From NCBI RefSeq assembly GCF_051401765.1, contig NC_135069.1, positions 11,882,501 to 11,946,500 of the forward strand: a stretch of 64,000 nucleotides of DNA, written 5' to 3'. The position numbers and the translations under genes are program-made. Positions within the stretch are counted from its first letter, which is position 1. Each line of letters begins with the position of its first letter. Below the pieces are notes generated by a model. That model saw only the letters and a list, made by a program, of their open reading frames with translations, did not search any database and had not been told where the DNA came from. This document shows, one piece after another, positions 37,101 to 46,775 of this stretch. Origin of the DNA: Calliopsis andreniformis. Lineage: Eukaryota; Arthropoda; Insecta; Hymenoptera; Andrenidae.

Positions 37101-40100
37101 ATAGGGCTACGACATTTCAACAAATGGCAGTAAAGAAGTACTTATCTTCGGCCCATCACAACTCATCGTCAGCTCATCACCATCATCACTCACATGGGCA
37201 TAATCGTGGTCATCAGTATGGCTCGAATCAAAACGGCACTTTTTTAAATTATCTTTTATCACATGAGAAAAACTGCTGTTCTACTGGAAATCATATGATG
37301 ACACTCAATTCACCTCCAATAAATATCTTGGATCCTCAAATTTCTCTTGAGCGTGTAGCACGATTTCATCGAAGTGCCGCTGGTATGATCTGTTTAATTA
37401 ACGGTATACAGATGATTCATGCAGCTGTAACAAGCCATGTATTTTCCTTAGCTGGAGTTAGGAAAGTGTTAGAGGAGAAAGTTTATCGTGGTATTTTGCA
37501 GTTGTATACTTTTTTAAATGGAAATTTCATTTTTTTCATACTTCAATACCTGTCGTCATTCTGTGTAACAAATTACTAGTTTAACATGGTCGAAAAATTA
37601 TTAATTCACAAAATATTTTAAAAAAATGTCTATTAAAAAAGGTGTTTGAATTCCTTTGCATTACATTCTAAGCATTTAATGCAACGTTTTTTAATACTTT
37701 TCATAGCCGAGTTAAGTTGCTCTTTAGTTATTGCTTTGCAGTTTGGTCTTATTTCTCGTTTTATGTCTTCTGCAGAATGTAAAGTATGTGAGTATACTTT
37801 ATTTTTTAAATAACTCCGTAGAAAATAATATAGAAAGTTCCAATTGGACGAACATTGTGGCCACGGTGTTGGAGAACATCTACTGAATACGTTTACTCAT
37901 ACCGTATGAACGTCCAATGAATTTGTGTAACTATTTTTGCATTGTGTACTGGAGCACCATGTTGCTGAAAATGTTTGTAAAATCGTAAAACGTAAAATCT
38001 TGATATGTGAATAATTTCTGAATACATATCAGGTATTTGTTATGCAGCAAACAATAATGAAAAAGCAATCTAGGAAGTTTACACAGAGCTACAATGGAGT
38101 ATTTGAACATCTCCTTTACCAAAAATATTTTTTCAAGGAACCTTGTAAGTTAATAATGTTTCGACGTTGTTACCCTAATACTTTTTTACATAGATTGACG
38201 AAAAAAATCGATGTATACAAAAAAGGGAAGGTTTTCATTCAAAAAATTGTGCAACTGTAAAATGCACATGCATTATTGCACTTGTGAAAAAATATGATCG
38301 TGAGTATGTAATCCATGATGAATAATTCAACTTTTCTCCGCAATATTTTTTATTAAAAATAGAAAATATATATCTTGTTACAGTTGGATGAATTGCCCTG
38401 TATAAGGAATGAAACAAAATGTACATTAATAATATAGACATCATCATGAAATTACGTAAAATATATGTTGTAGCACTTTGTGATCCGACTTGTACTTGGA
38501 GCGGTATATTGCCACAACGAACTCAGAAACCATCTGGTTACTCTTCCAAAGTATTTCTTGGTGGTGTACCTTGGGATATTACTGAATCTCTTTTAGTTGC
38601 AACTTTCAAGCAATTTGGTCAGATACGGGTAGAATGGCCGGGAAAAGATCAATCCTCTACACAACCAAAAGGATATGTATATATCATATTTGAATCTGAG
38701 AAACAGGTAAAAAACACTTCACATCATCTTATTTTATCTCCAATATCAAATAAAAAGAGAATTTCATTTTTGAGGTGAGGACATTGTTGGCGTGTTGTAC
38801 ACATGATTTTACTAACGGTGGTAGTTGGTATTACAAAATATCGTCTAAACGTACAAAGGCAAAAGAGGTATTGCTTTTTACATACATTCTTATTATTTAC
38901 TACCTTTTTTTGTAATTGTAATATTATCTTCGTGTGCTTATTGTAACATAGGTACAAGTAATACCTTGGGTCCTTGAAGATAGTAATTATGTTAAATCTT
39001 CATCACAAAAACTTGATCCTCATAAAACAGTATTTGTTGGAGCTCTTCACGGAATGTTAACAGCTTGTAGTTTAGCAAAAATCATGGATGATTTGTTCCA
39101 TGGCGTTATTTATGCAGGTAAAAATTGTATTAAAAATGTAATCACCAATTTATATTTCTGAACAAATAATATTAAAAACTGATTTTATTTTAGGTATTGA
39201 TACTGACAAACACAAGTATCCAATAGGATCTGGTCGTGTTACATTTAGTACAAAGCATTCTTATATGAAGGCAGTTTCTGCTGCTTTTATAGAAATAAAA
39301 ACTGCCAAATTTACAAAAAAGGTTTGTTATATTCTATAAAGTAAGAACTTTCTGTAATTTCTTTCTCAAATGACATTGATCTAATAATCGTTTTAATAGG
39401 TGCAAGTAGACCCATATCTAGAAGATTCTATGTGTTCTATATGTTCTGTGCAACAGGGACCTTATTTTTGTCGCGAAGTGGTATGAACATTATATCAATA
39501 AATATTTCACTCCTTTTATTTACATTCTAAACATACAACCACGTATATGCTGTACGAAAAGTACTAATTTATAAATAGAGTAATGCCGGATTAAGGCGCG
39601 CGTTACAAACCAGCGGTTTTTTATCACCGCGTTTTGTTGCAATAAAGACAATTCCCAGTTTTCAATTGTGGAAAATAAGAAAAGACAGGTATGTTTGGAT
39701 GTCAAGACAAACAACAATACAGAAATTTTGAAAGATGAGTTTCAAAAACTAGTGGGGATAGAAACTGATCGTAAATCCGGACAGATATACCAGCATCATT
39801 GTGCATTCTATTTAAAAATTCTAACTTCGTAATCAGACTTTGTACAATGACAGATTTTAAAATGCTGAACTTAACAATACAAATTGTCTCGAATAAGATG
39901 ATCATTTTAACCCTGACTAGATTTGGAGACAATGGATTCGTAAAAAATAAATATAGGTATTGTACATGGATTAGTTATTACAAAGGGAAAAACTTAAAGG
40001 TTTACACTTGCTGTTGGATATTCGCGAAAGTAATACCAATTAATTTATTGTATTAAGTCATCCGAAAAATTCGCACCGTCCCGGGTGTGATTGATAGGCA

Positions 40101-40503
40101 TAATTTCTGGACAAAAAAGATATTAAATGCGGATTATAATTAGGTCGGATTATAATTAACGAAATTACATGTAAAGTTAAATAACTGCAAAATTTAAAGA
40201 CAATGTTCTTAAAAATAGCGTGATTATGTAGCATGTGATACAAATAAGAAGCACTTTTCGTTCACATATTTGTAACAGCACATTAAAAATCTGTTGAACC
40301 CTATATTTTTGTATCTAAATAATTTTTTTTTTATTTAGGTGTGTTTCCGATACTTCTGTCGCAGTTGTTGGTTGTGGCAACACTCTGTGGAAACAATGTG
40401 GCATCATAAGCCTTTGATGCGTAATTCGAAGACGAATCAAGTAGTTGGATTATCGCCAAACGTAAATTACAGATCTCGAGGAATGAATAACACTGCAATT
40501 TAA
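24894..40503 (+). CDS. orb: CPEB1/Orb-type cytoplasmic polyadenylation element binding protein (3' nine exons)
   Basis: Nine exons (24894-25162, 29707-29833, 37010-37382, 38474-38706, 38775-38867, 38952-39117, 39194-39321, 39400-39480, 40339-40503) join in phase with GT-AG introns to give 544 residues plus a stop. The order is a Ser/Pro/Thr-rich segment, a His-rich tract, [25 protein letters not shown] linker sequence, RRM1 (RNP2 [13 protein letters not shown]1 KGYVYIIFE), RRM2 (RNP2 [13 protein letters not shown]1 GSGRVTFST) and a ZZ-type zinc finger with C-x2-C, CRSCW and HH ligands. The [12 protein letters not shown] and [18 protein letters not shown] signatures point to the CPEB1/Orb branch rather than CPEB2-4/Orb2. 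Members bind U-rich CPE sites in mRNA 3' UTRs and control poly(A) length and translation, notably in oocytes. The true start and 5' exons are not seen. The large introns are loaded with transposons. Confidence 0.93.
25163..29706 (+). other. orb intron with MITE end and composite fold-back
   Basis: GTACTT...TATTAG borders are consistent with splicing. The intron carries a family B end near 25243, the 2.8-kb composite inverted repeat at 26316-29078 and an inverted family B end near 29526-29545. No additional exon was recognised. Confidence 0.7.
26316..29078. repeat. Composite fold-back element with nested hairpins in orb intron
   Basis: Outer arms: about 26316-26610 (GGGTGTAAAAATATTAATAG, GATTGGGTAGAGTCACACAT) against about 28880-29078 in reverse. 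Inner arms: about 26797-27128 (GTAGAAATTATAAAGCGTTA, GGTCAAACTTGCAGGGAA) against about 27362-27683 in reverse, with a loop of about 230 bp. A third pair is 27718-27795 against 28317-28395 (GATAAAACAACAGAAGATA-like, GAATGGAA-GTGTTC). No transposase was recognised. The nesting suggests a younger fold-back inserted in an older one. Confidence 0.75.
29707..29833 (+). CDS. orb: orb exon (Ser-rich)
   Basis: The exon is 127 nt, between TATTAG and GTAATT. Its first base completes a Ser codon from the previous exon and it ends in phase 0 after SLSDIM. It encodes a short segment including [20 protein letters not shown], with likely phosphorylatable Ser-Pro motifs. Confidence 0.85.
29983..31065. repeat. 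Near-perfect 1.08-kb palindrome in orb intron, TSD TTA
   Basis: The left arm (29983-30497) and right arm (30561-31065) are reverse complements with only scattered mismatches and about a 10-bp length difference near the outer end. The spacer of about 63 bp (30498-30560) is GC-rich. The termini read CACTGTTCAACA and TGTTGAACAGTG and are flanked by TTA on both sides (29980-29982 and 31066-31068), so it inserted as a unit. No transposase is encoded. Transcribed as part of the orb pre-mRNA it would form a roughly 500-bp duplex. Confidence 0.92.
32305..34355 (-). mobile_element. Tigger/pogo-type DNA transposon, internally deleted
   Basis: The left end is ACCCTCCTATAACACGGTA at 32305. It is mirrored at the right by GCCGTGTTGTAGGAGGG ending near 34355, with TA on both sides (32303-32304, 34356-34357). 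A second inner copy of the right terminus lies at about 34275-34290 because a unit of about 64 bp is tandemly duplicated there. A transposase pseudogene lies inside on the - strand. Confidence 0.85.
32546..34026 (-). pseudogene. Tigger-type transposase pseudogene
   Basis: The - strand frame from 34026 opens with a CENP-B-type helix-turn-helix (residues about 10-60; [20 protein letters not shown]) and part of the second DNA-binding domain to [10 protein letters not shown]. The frame then jumps to [16 protein letters not shown] at about 33660. About 120-150 residues expected between these points, including the first catalytic Asp, are missing, and the junction shifts frame. The DDE remainder keeps [11 protein letters not shown] and LLQPLDQG, holding the second and third catalytic Asp. 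An in-frame TAG follows RRALQ near 33248. The tail continues to 32546 as an acidic region with a PPKKRSR basic motif near the end. The lesions make it non-functional. Confidence 0.85.
34408..34985. repeat. Fold-back element (about 580 bp) in orb intron
   Basis: The left arm (TAGTTGTAGTATAG, GCAATTTCAATAAAACAGCA, CTTGCCAATTCGAGGC) is mirrored diffusely by the right arm (GGGGCTTCAAATTGGAAGGA, TGTTGTTTAACTAGAATTGC, CATCAACTATAC). It is diverged and non-coding. Confidence 0.65.
35641..36076. repeat. Fold-back element (about 435 bp) in orb intron
   Basis: The left arm TACATGCAGGGTATCCTAAA, with GATATCACGCTTCGTTTTCA, is mirrored by CAATTTTCTTGAAAATGAAG and TTTAGACACCTTATACATGTA on the right. The central spacer is about 130 bp. 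No protein is encoded. Confidence 0.7.
37010..37382 (+). CDS. orb: orb exon (His-rich region and linker)
   Basis: The 373-nt exon follows TTTTTAG and precedes GTATGA, leaving one base of a split codon. It encodes about 124 residues beginning [14 protein letters not shown]. It contains a Ser/His tract with five consecutive His, then [20 protein letters not shown], a conserved pre-RRM linker of CPEB1 proteins. Its length and composition suggest a disordered, aggregation-prone segment. Confidence 0.88.
37637..38110 (-). pseudogene. Mariner/IS630-type DDE transposase relic in orb intron
   Basis: On the - strand about 84 open codons (about 37890-37637) resemble the C-terminal half of insect IS630/mariner-type transposases. 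They include [15 protein letters not shown], where WPxRSPDLxPLDFF is expected, then [20 protein letters not shown] and a Cys/Lys-rich tail. Upstream, in a different frame, [12 protein letters not shown] corresponds to the usual FQQDGAPPH block with the catalytic Asp replaced by His. Frame breaks and missing N-terminus make it a relic. Confidence 0.65.
38474..38706 (+). CDS. orb: orb exon (RRM1, first part)
   Basis: The 233-nt exon sits between TTGTAG and GTAAAA. It starts with [11 protein letters not shown], the conserved CPEB1 entry to RRM1. It holds RNP2 [10 protein letters not shown] and RNP1 KGYVYIIFE and ends after FESEKQ in phase 0. Confidence 0.93.
38775..38867 (+). CDS. orb: orb short exon (RRM1 end), 93 nt
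   Basis: This 31-codon exon, bounded by TTTGAG and GTATTG, encodes [11 protein letters not shown]...[13 protein letters not shown]. It fills exactly the gap between the RRM1 RNP1 exon and the [11 protein letters not shown] exon, as in known CPEB1 proteins. It is in phase 0 on both sides. Confidence 0.9.
38952..39117 (+). CDS. orb: orb exon (inter-RRM linker and RRM2 start)
   Basis: The 166-nt exon encodes [16 protein letters not shown], then RNP2 of RRM2, [10 protein letters not shown]. It ends in a split Gly codon before GTAAAA. Confidence 0.93.
39194..39321 (+). CDS. orb: orb exon (RRM2 RNP1)
   Basis: The 128-nt exon encodes [19 protein letters not shown] and [14 protein letters not shown], nearly invariant in the CPEB1/Orb branch. 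It ends in phase 0 before GTTTGT. Confidence 0.93.
39400..39480 (+). CDS. orb: orb exon (first half of ZZ zinc finger)
   Basis: The 81-nt exon encodes [17 protein letters not shown], then [10 protein letters not shown]. It supplies the first three zinc-ligand cysteines of the C-terminal ZZ-type domain. It is bounded by AATAG and GTATGA. Confidence 0.92.
40339..40503 (+). CDS. orb: orb terminal exon (second half of zinc finger, stop)
   Basis: The exon opens after TTTAG with [15 protein letters not shown] and continues with WHHKPLMRN, completing the ZZ finger ligands, then a short tail to TAA at 40501-40503. The final residues beyond the zinc finger (SRGMNNTAI) are the normal short C-terminal tail of this branch. 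Confidence 0.92.
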   Translation: MCFRYFCRSCWLWQHSVETMWHHKPLMRNSKTNQVVGLSPNVNYRSRGMNNTAI

Positions 40504-40800
40504 GTACAACGGTCGAGCTGTTCTCTCACGGTCGAATTCACTTCTTTTTGACTATTTCTTTTCGCACAGATGTTGCGTTAACTGACTTACTGACAGAGTG
40601 CAAATTTAGTTTTTATCACGGGGCTGAAGGCAGCTGGTTTGACGATATACAAAAATACCAGATATACCAGCTGATCAGCAAACGTATCAAAGAGACTAAG
40701 ATATTGAACATACAAAAAGACGAAGTTAAGAATTGTGTTTCATGAAAAGTTCCTATTTCGAACACGACTATTATCGTGTTTAATAAACAATACTTTTATT
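40504..40800 (+). promoter_or_regulatory. orb 3' UTR start with AATAAA and CPE-like motifs
   Basis: After the stop there is a TTTTTAT motif at 40610-40616, an AATAAA hexamer at 40782-40787 and TTTTAT at 40794-40799. TTTTTAT and TTTTAT match the consensus bound by CPEB/Orb itself. Drosophila orb is known to autoregulate through its own 3' UTR, so the arrangement is suggestive. In AT-rich DNA such motifs are also expected by chance, and the real cleavage site is unknown. Confidence 0.45.
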
Positions 40801-43800
40801 TAGTATGTTTACTTAGGGACTGGTTCTCTTGTTGATTATTTTATTCCAAGGAATATAATTGTATCATTAAGAAACACATTGTATTACACACCAGTTATGC
40901 ATTATAAATGTATATTAATACTAAATTCTTATAGGCTCCATTGTGGCTTTTATAGTGACAATAATTTTTATGCGATAAAATGGGAAGCCACTGAACTATT
41001 CTAAAGAGAGAAAGGTTAAGTTGGTGATTATTAAGAATTCGTAAGATATAATACGTCATTATAAAAATTTATCAGTAGAATATGATGTTCGATCATAAAT
41101 TATTCAAAGAAATTCAATTATTCCAACATTCTGCTGGAAGGAGGAAGTAATAATTTAATATTTTTTGCAGAAAATGCATTTAATTTAGCATAATAGAAAC
41201 AATATGTTTCTATGGAATACTAGTCAAGTTAGCCAATCTCTAAAATCGTTCTAGTATTCCGATATTTGTGAACAGTCCATATATTCAGAGTACTTCTCGA
41301 AGTTGTTAAGCTACATTCTCCATTACTGTAGTTTTATGTTAGATTGTACCATATAAACATTGCCAAATAACCATTATAATAGTAATTAACATTCTTAGTC
41401 AAAGTGTAATAGCTTTTACAAGAATTTGTTAGAAAGGACTGTTTAACTGATGATGAAATGGAAAAGTACAAGGTCTATGATTCTGGTGCGGATTATAGTC
41501 AATTGATTCTGTTTTTATTTTTTGTTACTATATTATGTTACGTATCCTCTTTCAACAATATTTTGTGGTATTACCTCTAATCATGTTTCTGATGTTTTGA
41601 TATCATTTTGTTGAGTGAATTAAAAAATTATATTTTTGCAGATAGTCTTCCATTGTCATTTCTCCTTTTCTTTATTATAATTATATTCCTTATTGTTAAA
41701 GACTGACTTTTTAAAAATACGTATTTCACCTTCTTCATATTCTAACTATCAGATTGTATGCTTCTATGAAATACTAAACGTTAAATGTTCTTGCTAAGAA
41801 AATTTGATAGGTAATGTAATATTTATGAAAACCATACAGTAAATATTAATTGGTAGCATAGATTATATTAATTTTAAATTAAATTAAGTTGTGAAAGCTC
41901 AGATAGGATTAAAAAGCTTAATTATTTGTTCACAACGTAACGATATTGATCATTATAATTCATAATTTCATAAGTTATTATTGGTAAACATTCTAAAGGT
42001 AGAAAATTATAATTAAGATTTATAATTTATAATGGATATAATTAACTACAAGTTAGACTGTTAATCTTGATTTTATTTATCAAATATGAAAGAATTTATT
42101 GTAATTTTGAGATGTTAACGTTTCGTTGAATTTAGGAAAGCGAATGAATACAAAAAGTGCAATGCACATAAAAGAATAACAATATCATTTTATGCGCATG
42201 TGTGCGAAAGCCATGTGCACATGGTCACGTGAAGTGCTTCAATGCAATACATGGGTTGTTTGTTTGAAAACTTCATGTCTAAATATCTCAAAAGGAATGC
42301 ATTTTTAGGAAAAATGTTAAATACAAAAGTTTCACGGTTTTAAAGGGAATACAACTATCCTGTTTGTTATTTATTTGTTGGGTGTTTTTAAAGTTATTTG
42401 AAACTTAACTTTCTTTTTTTAAATAGAAACCTATATTTTCATTCACAGATCCTTATTCTATAAGAAAAAAGAAGAAGTTTTTGTATGAAACATTTTTTTT
42501 TGAAAATGCATTGTTTTTGAGATATTTAGATGTGAAGTTTTTAAATAAACACCCTATATCAAATGACATACGTATGTAATATTTTACAAAAGCTTCAAAT
42601 GTATCCATAACAATTTTAGTCAACGAAAAAGTGACCTAATATACCTAAGAGTGATTCTAAATGGAAGACAAAATATTAAACTACATGTTAGTAAGCTAAT
42701 GGCAGAAAGATAATGAATCAACGGAAATTTTAAAGATGCTCTTTTATCGAAAATATCTTGTTTACAAACTTTTAATAAGTCGTGCCTTTTAATGTAATCT
42801 CCACAGATTTTATTCTAACGTGAAAAACCGAAATTATTTTTAAATTATTGATAACCATATGATACAGGGTGACCTACTATTAACGAAACAAGACTGTTAC
42901 TGATATGCATAACGTCAAGCTTTTTTAAAACTTTTATGAGATTTAATCACAAAACGATTATTAATATATTGTGCCATGAGTAGCAAAGTACCTTTTTTTA
43001 TGTTCGTAAGAAAAGTGCCTCCAATTCTTTTACTTTTACTGATTGTGAAATCTAAGTCAACAATTTAAAACTAATAACATACAAAGATATAAATATGTAA
43101 TAATAATTCAAATATTAGTAAAAATATATACATTGTGCCTCATAATTAGTGATATAAACAGAAGGGAAGTAGTTCTACATAGTCACAAAATAAAAATTGA
43201 TACTTGTATGGATTGCGTTATTTTCAATAAAAGAACATGGTCAAATATGAGGTCAAAAATACCTCTGTTTAAAATTGGACTCGTAATGAGTCATTCGATA
43301 GTTGATAACAAAAAGTTAATTTGGGTATTGCATATAATAGGTTGGCAGAAATTAGGCAAAAACGTGACTTATGTACTATTTCTGTCCTTCACTACCTTCT
43401 TAGTTGATATGCAAGGTTCAGATTTTGCACAAATTGGTTTTTAATTATAAACAATCAAATGGTTTATCATGAGTCAAATTTTAATTTAGGAACAATTTTT
43501 ATCCTCTTATTCTATGTCTATGCCTCTTATATTATGTCCTTTAGTTTACGTTTGAATTTGAGATAACTTAAACACTTGAAGAGTATAGAGGGGTCAAGGG
43601 AACTCTCTTAGTCAACCACAACTTTGCCTACAGCAAGTAACAAGTGTTCCTCTTGTCTCTTTGTACTTCTACGTAACTCTACTTCTCTCAGTAGAAATTC
43701 GAATTTAATTTTTTATAAAATAAAGTTAATGAAACAGTTATTTTCCATGTAGAATTACCACTCTTTTGCTTAATTCACTAGTTACGAGGCACATTGTATT

Positions 43801-44139
43801 AGTACACTTATTAGCGTAAAATCAAGTAAGCTTTGTCCAATAAATAATTAATCAATAATTTATATTGCTTTAGCTTCTTTACTAATACATATATTCTTGT
43901 TGAAGCATACCTTATTGTATTGTATTGTATTGAAAATAATAAATTGTTATTCATTATGTTAATGATATTATATAACCTTGTAATGTATAAAATAATATTT
44001 CACACTAAATGAAAAAATTCAATTACACAACATGATTACAAATATTTGTAATTTATGCTTTTATACAACATTTATAATTTTAACAGTAATTCCTCAAACA
44101 GTATATAAACCTCCTCTGTAGATATTAATATCCTAAATG
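40801..44139. other. Region between convergent orb and PEX11C genes
   Basis: Apart from the family D MITE at 42250-42549, no gene is recognised. The open frame at 43133-43444 has no recognisable motif. Some of this is presumably 3' UTR of one or both genes. Confidence 0.5.
42250..42549. mobile_element. Family D MITE with about 50-bp terminal inverted repeats
   Basis: The left end, TGGGTTGTTTGTTTGAAAAC followed by TCTAAATATCTCAAAA, is mirrored on the right by TTTTGAGATATTTAGATG and TTTAAATAAACACCCTA. The interior includes AAAAATGTTAAATACAAAAG and TGTTGGGTGTTTTTAAAGTT, shared with 11380-12166. It is about 300 bp and non-coding. Confidence 0.78.
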
Positions 44140-44353
44140 TCAACACTCCTTTTCTATACGTTTGTTTAAAGCTTGGTACAAACCAATTAAGGAAGACAAA
44201 GTTCCAAGAGCTCCAACTTGCCAAGTTTTTAATCGGCCACCCCAAAGTACACCAGAAGGTAAATAGCTAACAGCATAACTAATATCCAATATTAATCGTG
44301 TGCAAGTCAATAATTCACATAATTTTTGTTTGTCTATCACTTTCAAAACTATC
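44140..44353 (-). CDS. PEX11G: PEX11C exon 4 (terminal)
   Basis: The exon opens after TTAACAG with IVLKVIDKQKLCELLTCTRL and ends with LNKRIEKEC and TGA at 44140-44142. It contains the LPSGVLWGGRLKTW signature. Confidence 0.92.
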
Positions 44354-45141
44354 CTGTTAAAGCAAAAGCAATTATTAAAACAACAAATAATTAACAATTG
44401 AATTAAACACATTAGTATTGTCTGTATACTTACTTTTTATCACTCTTAATTTTATGGAGTTCCCTTCCACAATTATTCAACTGCTTGAATTTTCTTACAG
44501 ATCTAAAGCAAGATGCATGCATATATTTTCCAATTATTTCAATAATATATTGACAAATGTATATATACATATCTTTTTACATACTTTATTAATGATAAAT
44601 GTAGAGAAATAATCCAAAACCACGTTGAAGCTTTGTCCCATATTTCATTATTAATTTTAATTAGTTTGTGTTCTCCAGCCCAAGAAATGTGTTCTATTGG
44701 ACAGTATATGATGTCCACTACAATTTGCATCAATTCAACCCATTTGATCAACCAATCTGATTCCTATTAGATTATATATGAAATTTATATGTCTCTAAAA
44801 AAATAGTATAAATCTGTACATTTTATTCATAAATATAATCTCGAAGAACATGATTTTTATGTTATAATGGTTCTTTTATTTGTTCTAGTGTCTCTATGTT
44901 ACATACTTACTCCCCTTCCCCACCCATACGTCATGGCATAATGAATCACTGGTATATCATCTAGTAATCTTAATATCACTCTACATTCACTCATCTGGCT
45001 ACTGAATATTTTTAATTTTTTTTCTGTTTCTCTTGAGGATGCATTTAGTGTTAGAAACTTTGCTACATATGACAAAGTTCGTAAAAATTTGTCTCTTCCC
45101 TCATATGTCTCCAAATAGTCTGATATCAATGCAATACTCAT
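44140..45141 (-). CDS. PEX11G: Peroxisomal membrane protein 11 gamma-type (PEX11C/PEX11G), complete, four exons
   Basis: Exons on the - strand (45141-44911, 44763-44585, 44502-44434, 44353-44140) join in phase with GT-AG introns into 230 residues plus a stop, close to the usual length of about 240. The N-terminus LISDYLETYEGRDKFLRTLSY is the conserved PEX11 amphipathic region. RVILRLLDDIP, VDIIYCPIEHISWAGEHKLI and LPSGVLWGGRLKTWQVGALG match the gamma subfamily, and the end GTLSSLIGLYQALNKR carries the last membrane-associated segment. PEX11 proteins remodel the peroxisomal membrane during elongation and division. The start is the first Met before the conserved block. The gene converges on orb. 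Confidence 0.93.
44434..44502 (-). CDS. PEX11G: PEX11C exon 3 (69 nt)
   Basis: A short exon after CTTTAG and before GTAAGTAT encodes KSVRKFKQLNNCGRELHKI, a basic loop also found at this position in the family. Phase matches both neighbours. Confidence 0.85.
44585..44763 (-). CDS. PEX11G: PEX11C exon 2
   Basis: The 179-nt exon after CTAATAG encodes ESDWLIKWVELMQIVVDIIY and the CPIEHISWAGEHK block, and ends before GTATGT with two bases of a split Lys codon. Confidence 0.9.
44911..45141 (-). CDS. PEX11G: PEX11C exon 1
   Basis: 77 codons from the initiator Met to YGWGRG, followed by the strong donor GTAAGTAT. It ends in phase 0 and carries the LETYEGRDKFLRTL region. Confidence 0.92.
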
Positions 45142-46670
45142 TTTTCCTCTTTCTGTTAATATAGGTAATATTGCAATGATAAATGTGTAATTTTACCATT
45201 TTACTGAATTTAGTAATAGTATGAGACATTTGGAGTAGAAAAGATAAACTCAACAAAGACATATTTCTAGGAAAATGTGTTTTAAATATTTTCCATATGG
45301 GTGAACTCAACAAAAAGTCATTGTATCTTCATGTTAATAATTACTTTTTAATTTTTTTTTAAGTATATTAGCAATCATAACTGTACCTACAAGTTTAAAT
45401 ATTCTCTCAACCTTATTTAAAGAACATGATCCTATATATTAGTGTAGGAGTAAATGCACTGGGAGTGGCAGACTTAGCACAGTGAAAATTATAGAGTTCG
45501 CTCTTACTATTGATATTCTAAACATCCAAAAGCAATTCTTTTATTAAATTTTAATTTATACTGAAGAGAAGCATAAATGGGCGGAATGTGTGTAGGCTGC
45601 CATAAAAATGTTGAGTTTGCCTATATTATTCCAAATGCCTCATATTATATATACAAAATATGAAAAACAACTTTCAATAGAAGCAGCGGATTTGATTTAT
45701 TACTTTTTGATTTATTATTAAACATTGTATACAACTATTTACAAGTTACTTACAAACATTTTAGCTTAACTTATTATAATTGATGTCAACATCCAAAAAA
45801 ATATAATTGTTAAAAAGAAGCTTGTTTATCATTTATTTAAATAGGATACATTATACACTAAGAAACAGTTTTTTGAACACATTGTAGATTAGGACCTATT
45901 TCTGCACCATTACTTTTTATATGGCTTATAGAACAATTTTAAATTGTTATATCATTATTATTTGAGAGACAGTATTCATCGGAATATTAAGTTATGATAG
46001 ATATAATCAGATTGCACTGATATTGTTTTTCAAATAATAACACTATAATAATTTAAAATTGTTTTAAAATCGAAGTAAACAAGAGTTGTTGCATGCTCAA
46101 AAGGCTGTTTCTTAACAAGTATGGATATACCTATTTAAGTATACAAGGTTCTTTTTAACGATTATATATCTCTAAACGTTATTTTATGTGGATATTTTAT
46201 TATAAATAAACGGAAAAGTTATGTATTTACTTTCGATCTGCTTATATCATATATATGTTCACGTAATTTCTTATTTTCTAGTATGTTAATCTATTAACCT
46301 CAAATGCTAAGCACAACTTACTGGTACAATTGACATACGTGCACAAACGATATCCTTATGTTTTATTATATTAAATTTATATTTTAGTTATATTGTTACA
46401 TTATGTTAGCGGCGGTGAGAAATTCGAGAGAGAGCGTAATCAAAATAAAAACAAAGAAACTATCGGGTATGTTAACTCAAGTTACAATTCAAAAATAAAC
46501 AAAGAAGAACTCAGTACAATTAAATGAACGAAATGTAAAAAAAAATTATACTTATACAATAATAAAATAAAATGCTTAACTTAAATGAGGCCTTCATACG
46601 GTAATACGGTAAATCTTAGTTTTGTGCAACAGGTTGACCACCTCCCTCGAGCTCGAGCATCAACAACTGT
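45142..46670. other. Upstream region of PEX11C and intergenic DNA
   Basis: No exon, RNA or bounded repeat was recognised. The proximal 300 bp upstream of 45141 presumably contains the PEX11C promoter and 5' UTR, but no distinctive core element stands out. GGGCGGAATG near 45578 is a mild GC patch. Confidence 0.4.
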
Positions 46671-46775
46671 GCTGCCAGGACGCTACCAGCAGGCCTGACG
46701 CCATTAGCTTTTTTGGTGTATCATCGTGTAGATTGCTGTATAGAAAAGTGTTTATTGTTTCAAAGAATTTGCAAA

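Noticed and set aside
37061..37579. 172-codon frame read as a single-exon protein
   Set aside because: It is the orb exon 37010-37382 read through its GTATGA donor into the intron. The in-phase splice to 38474 restores the conserved CPEB1 sequence.
43133..43444. 103-codon + strand frame between orb and PEX11C
   Set aside because: No recognisable domain, AT-driven codon use, and no flanking exons.
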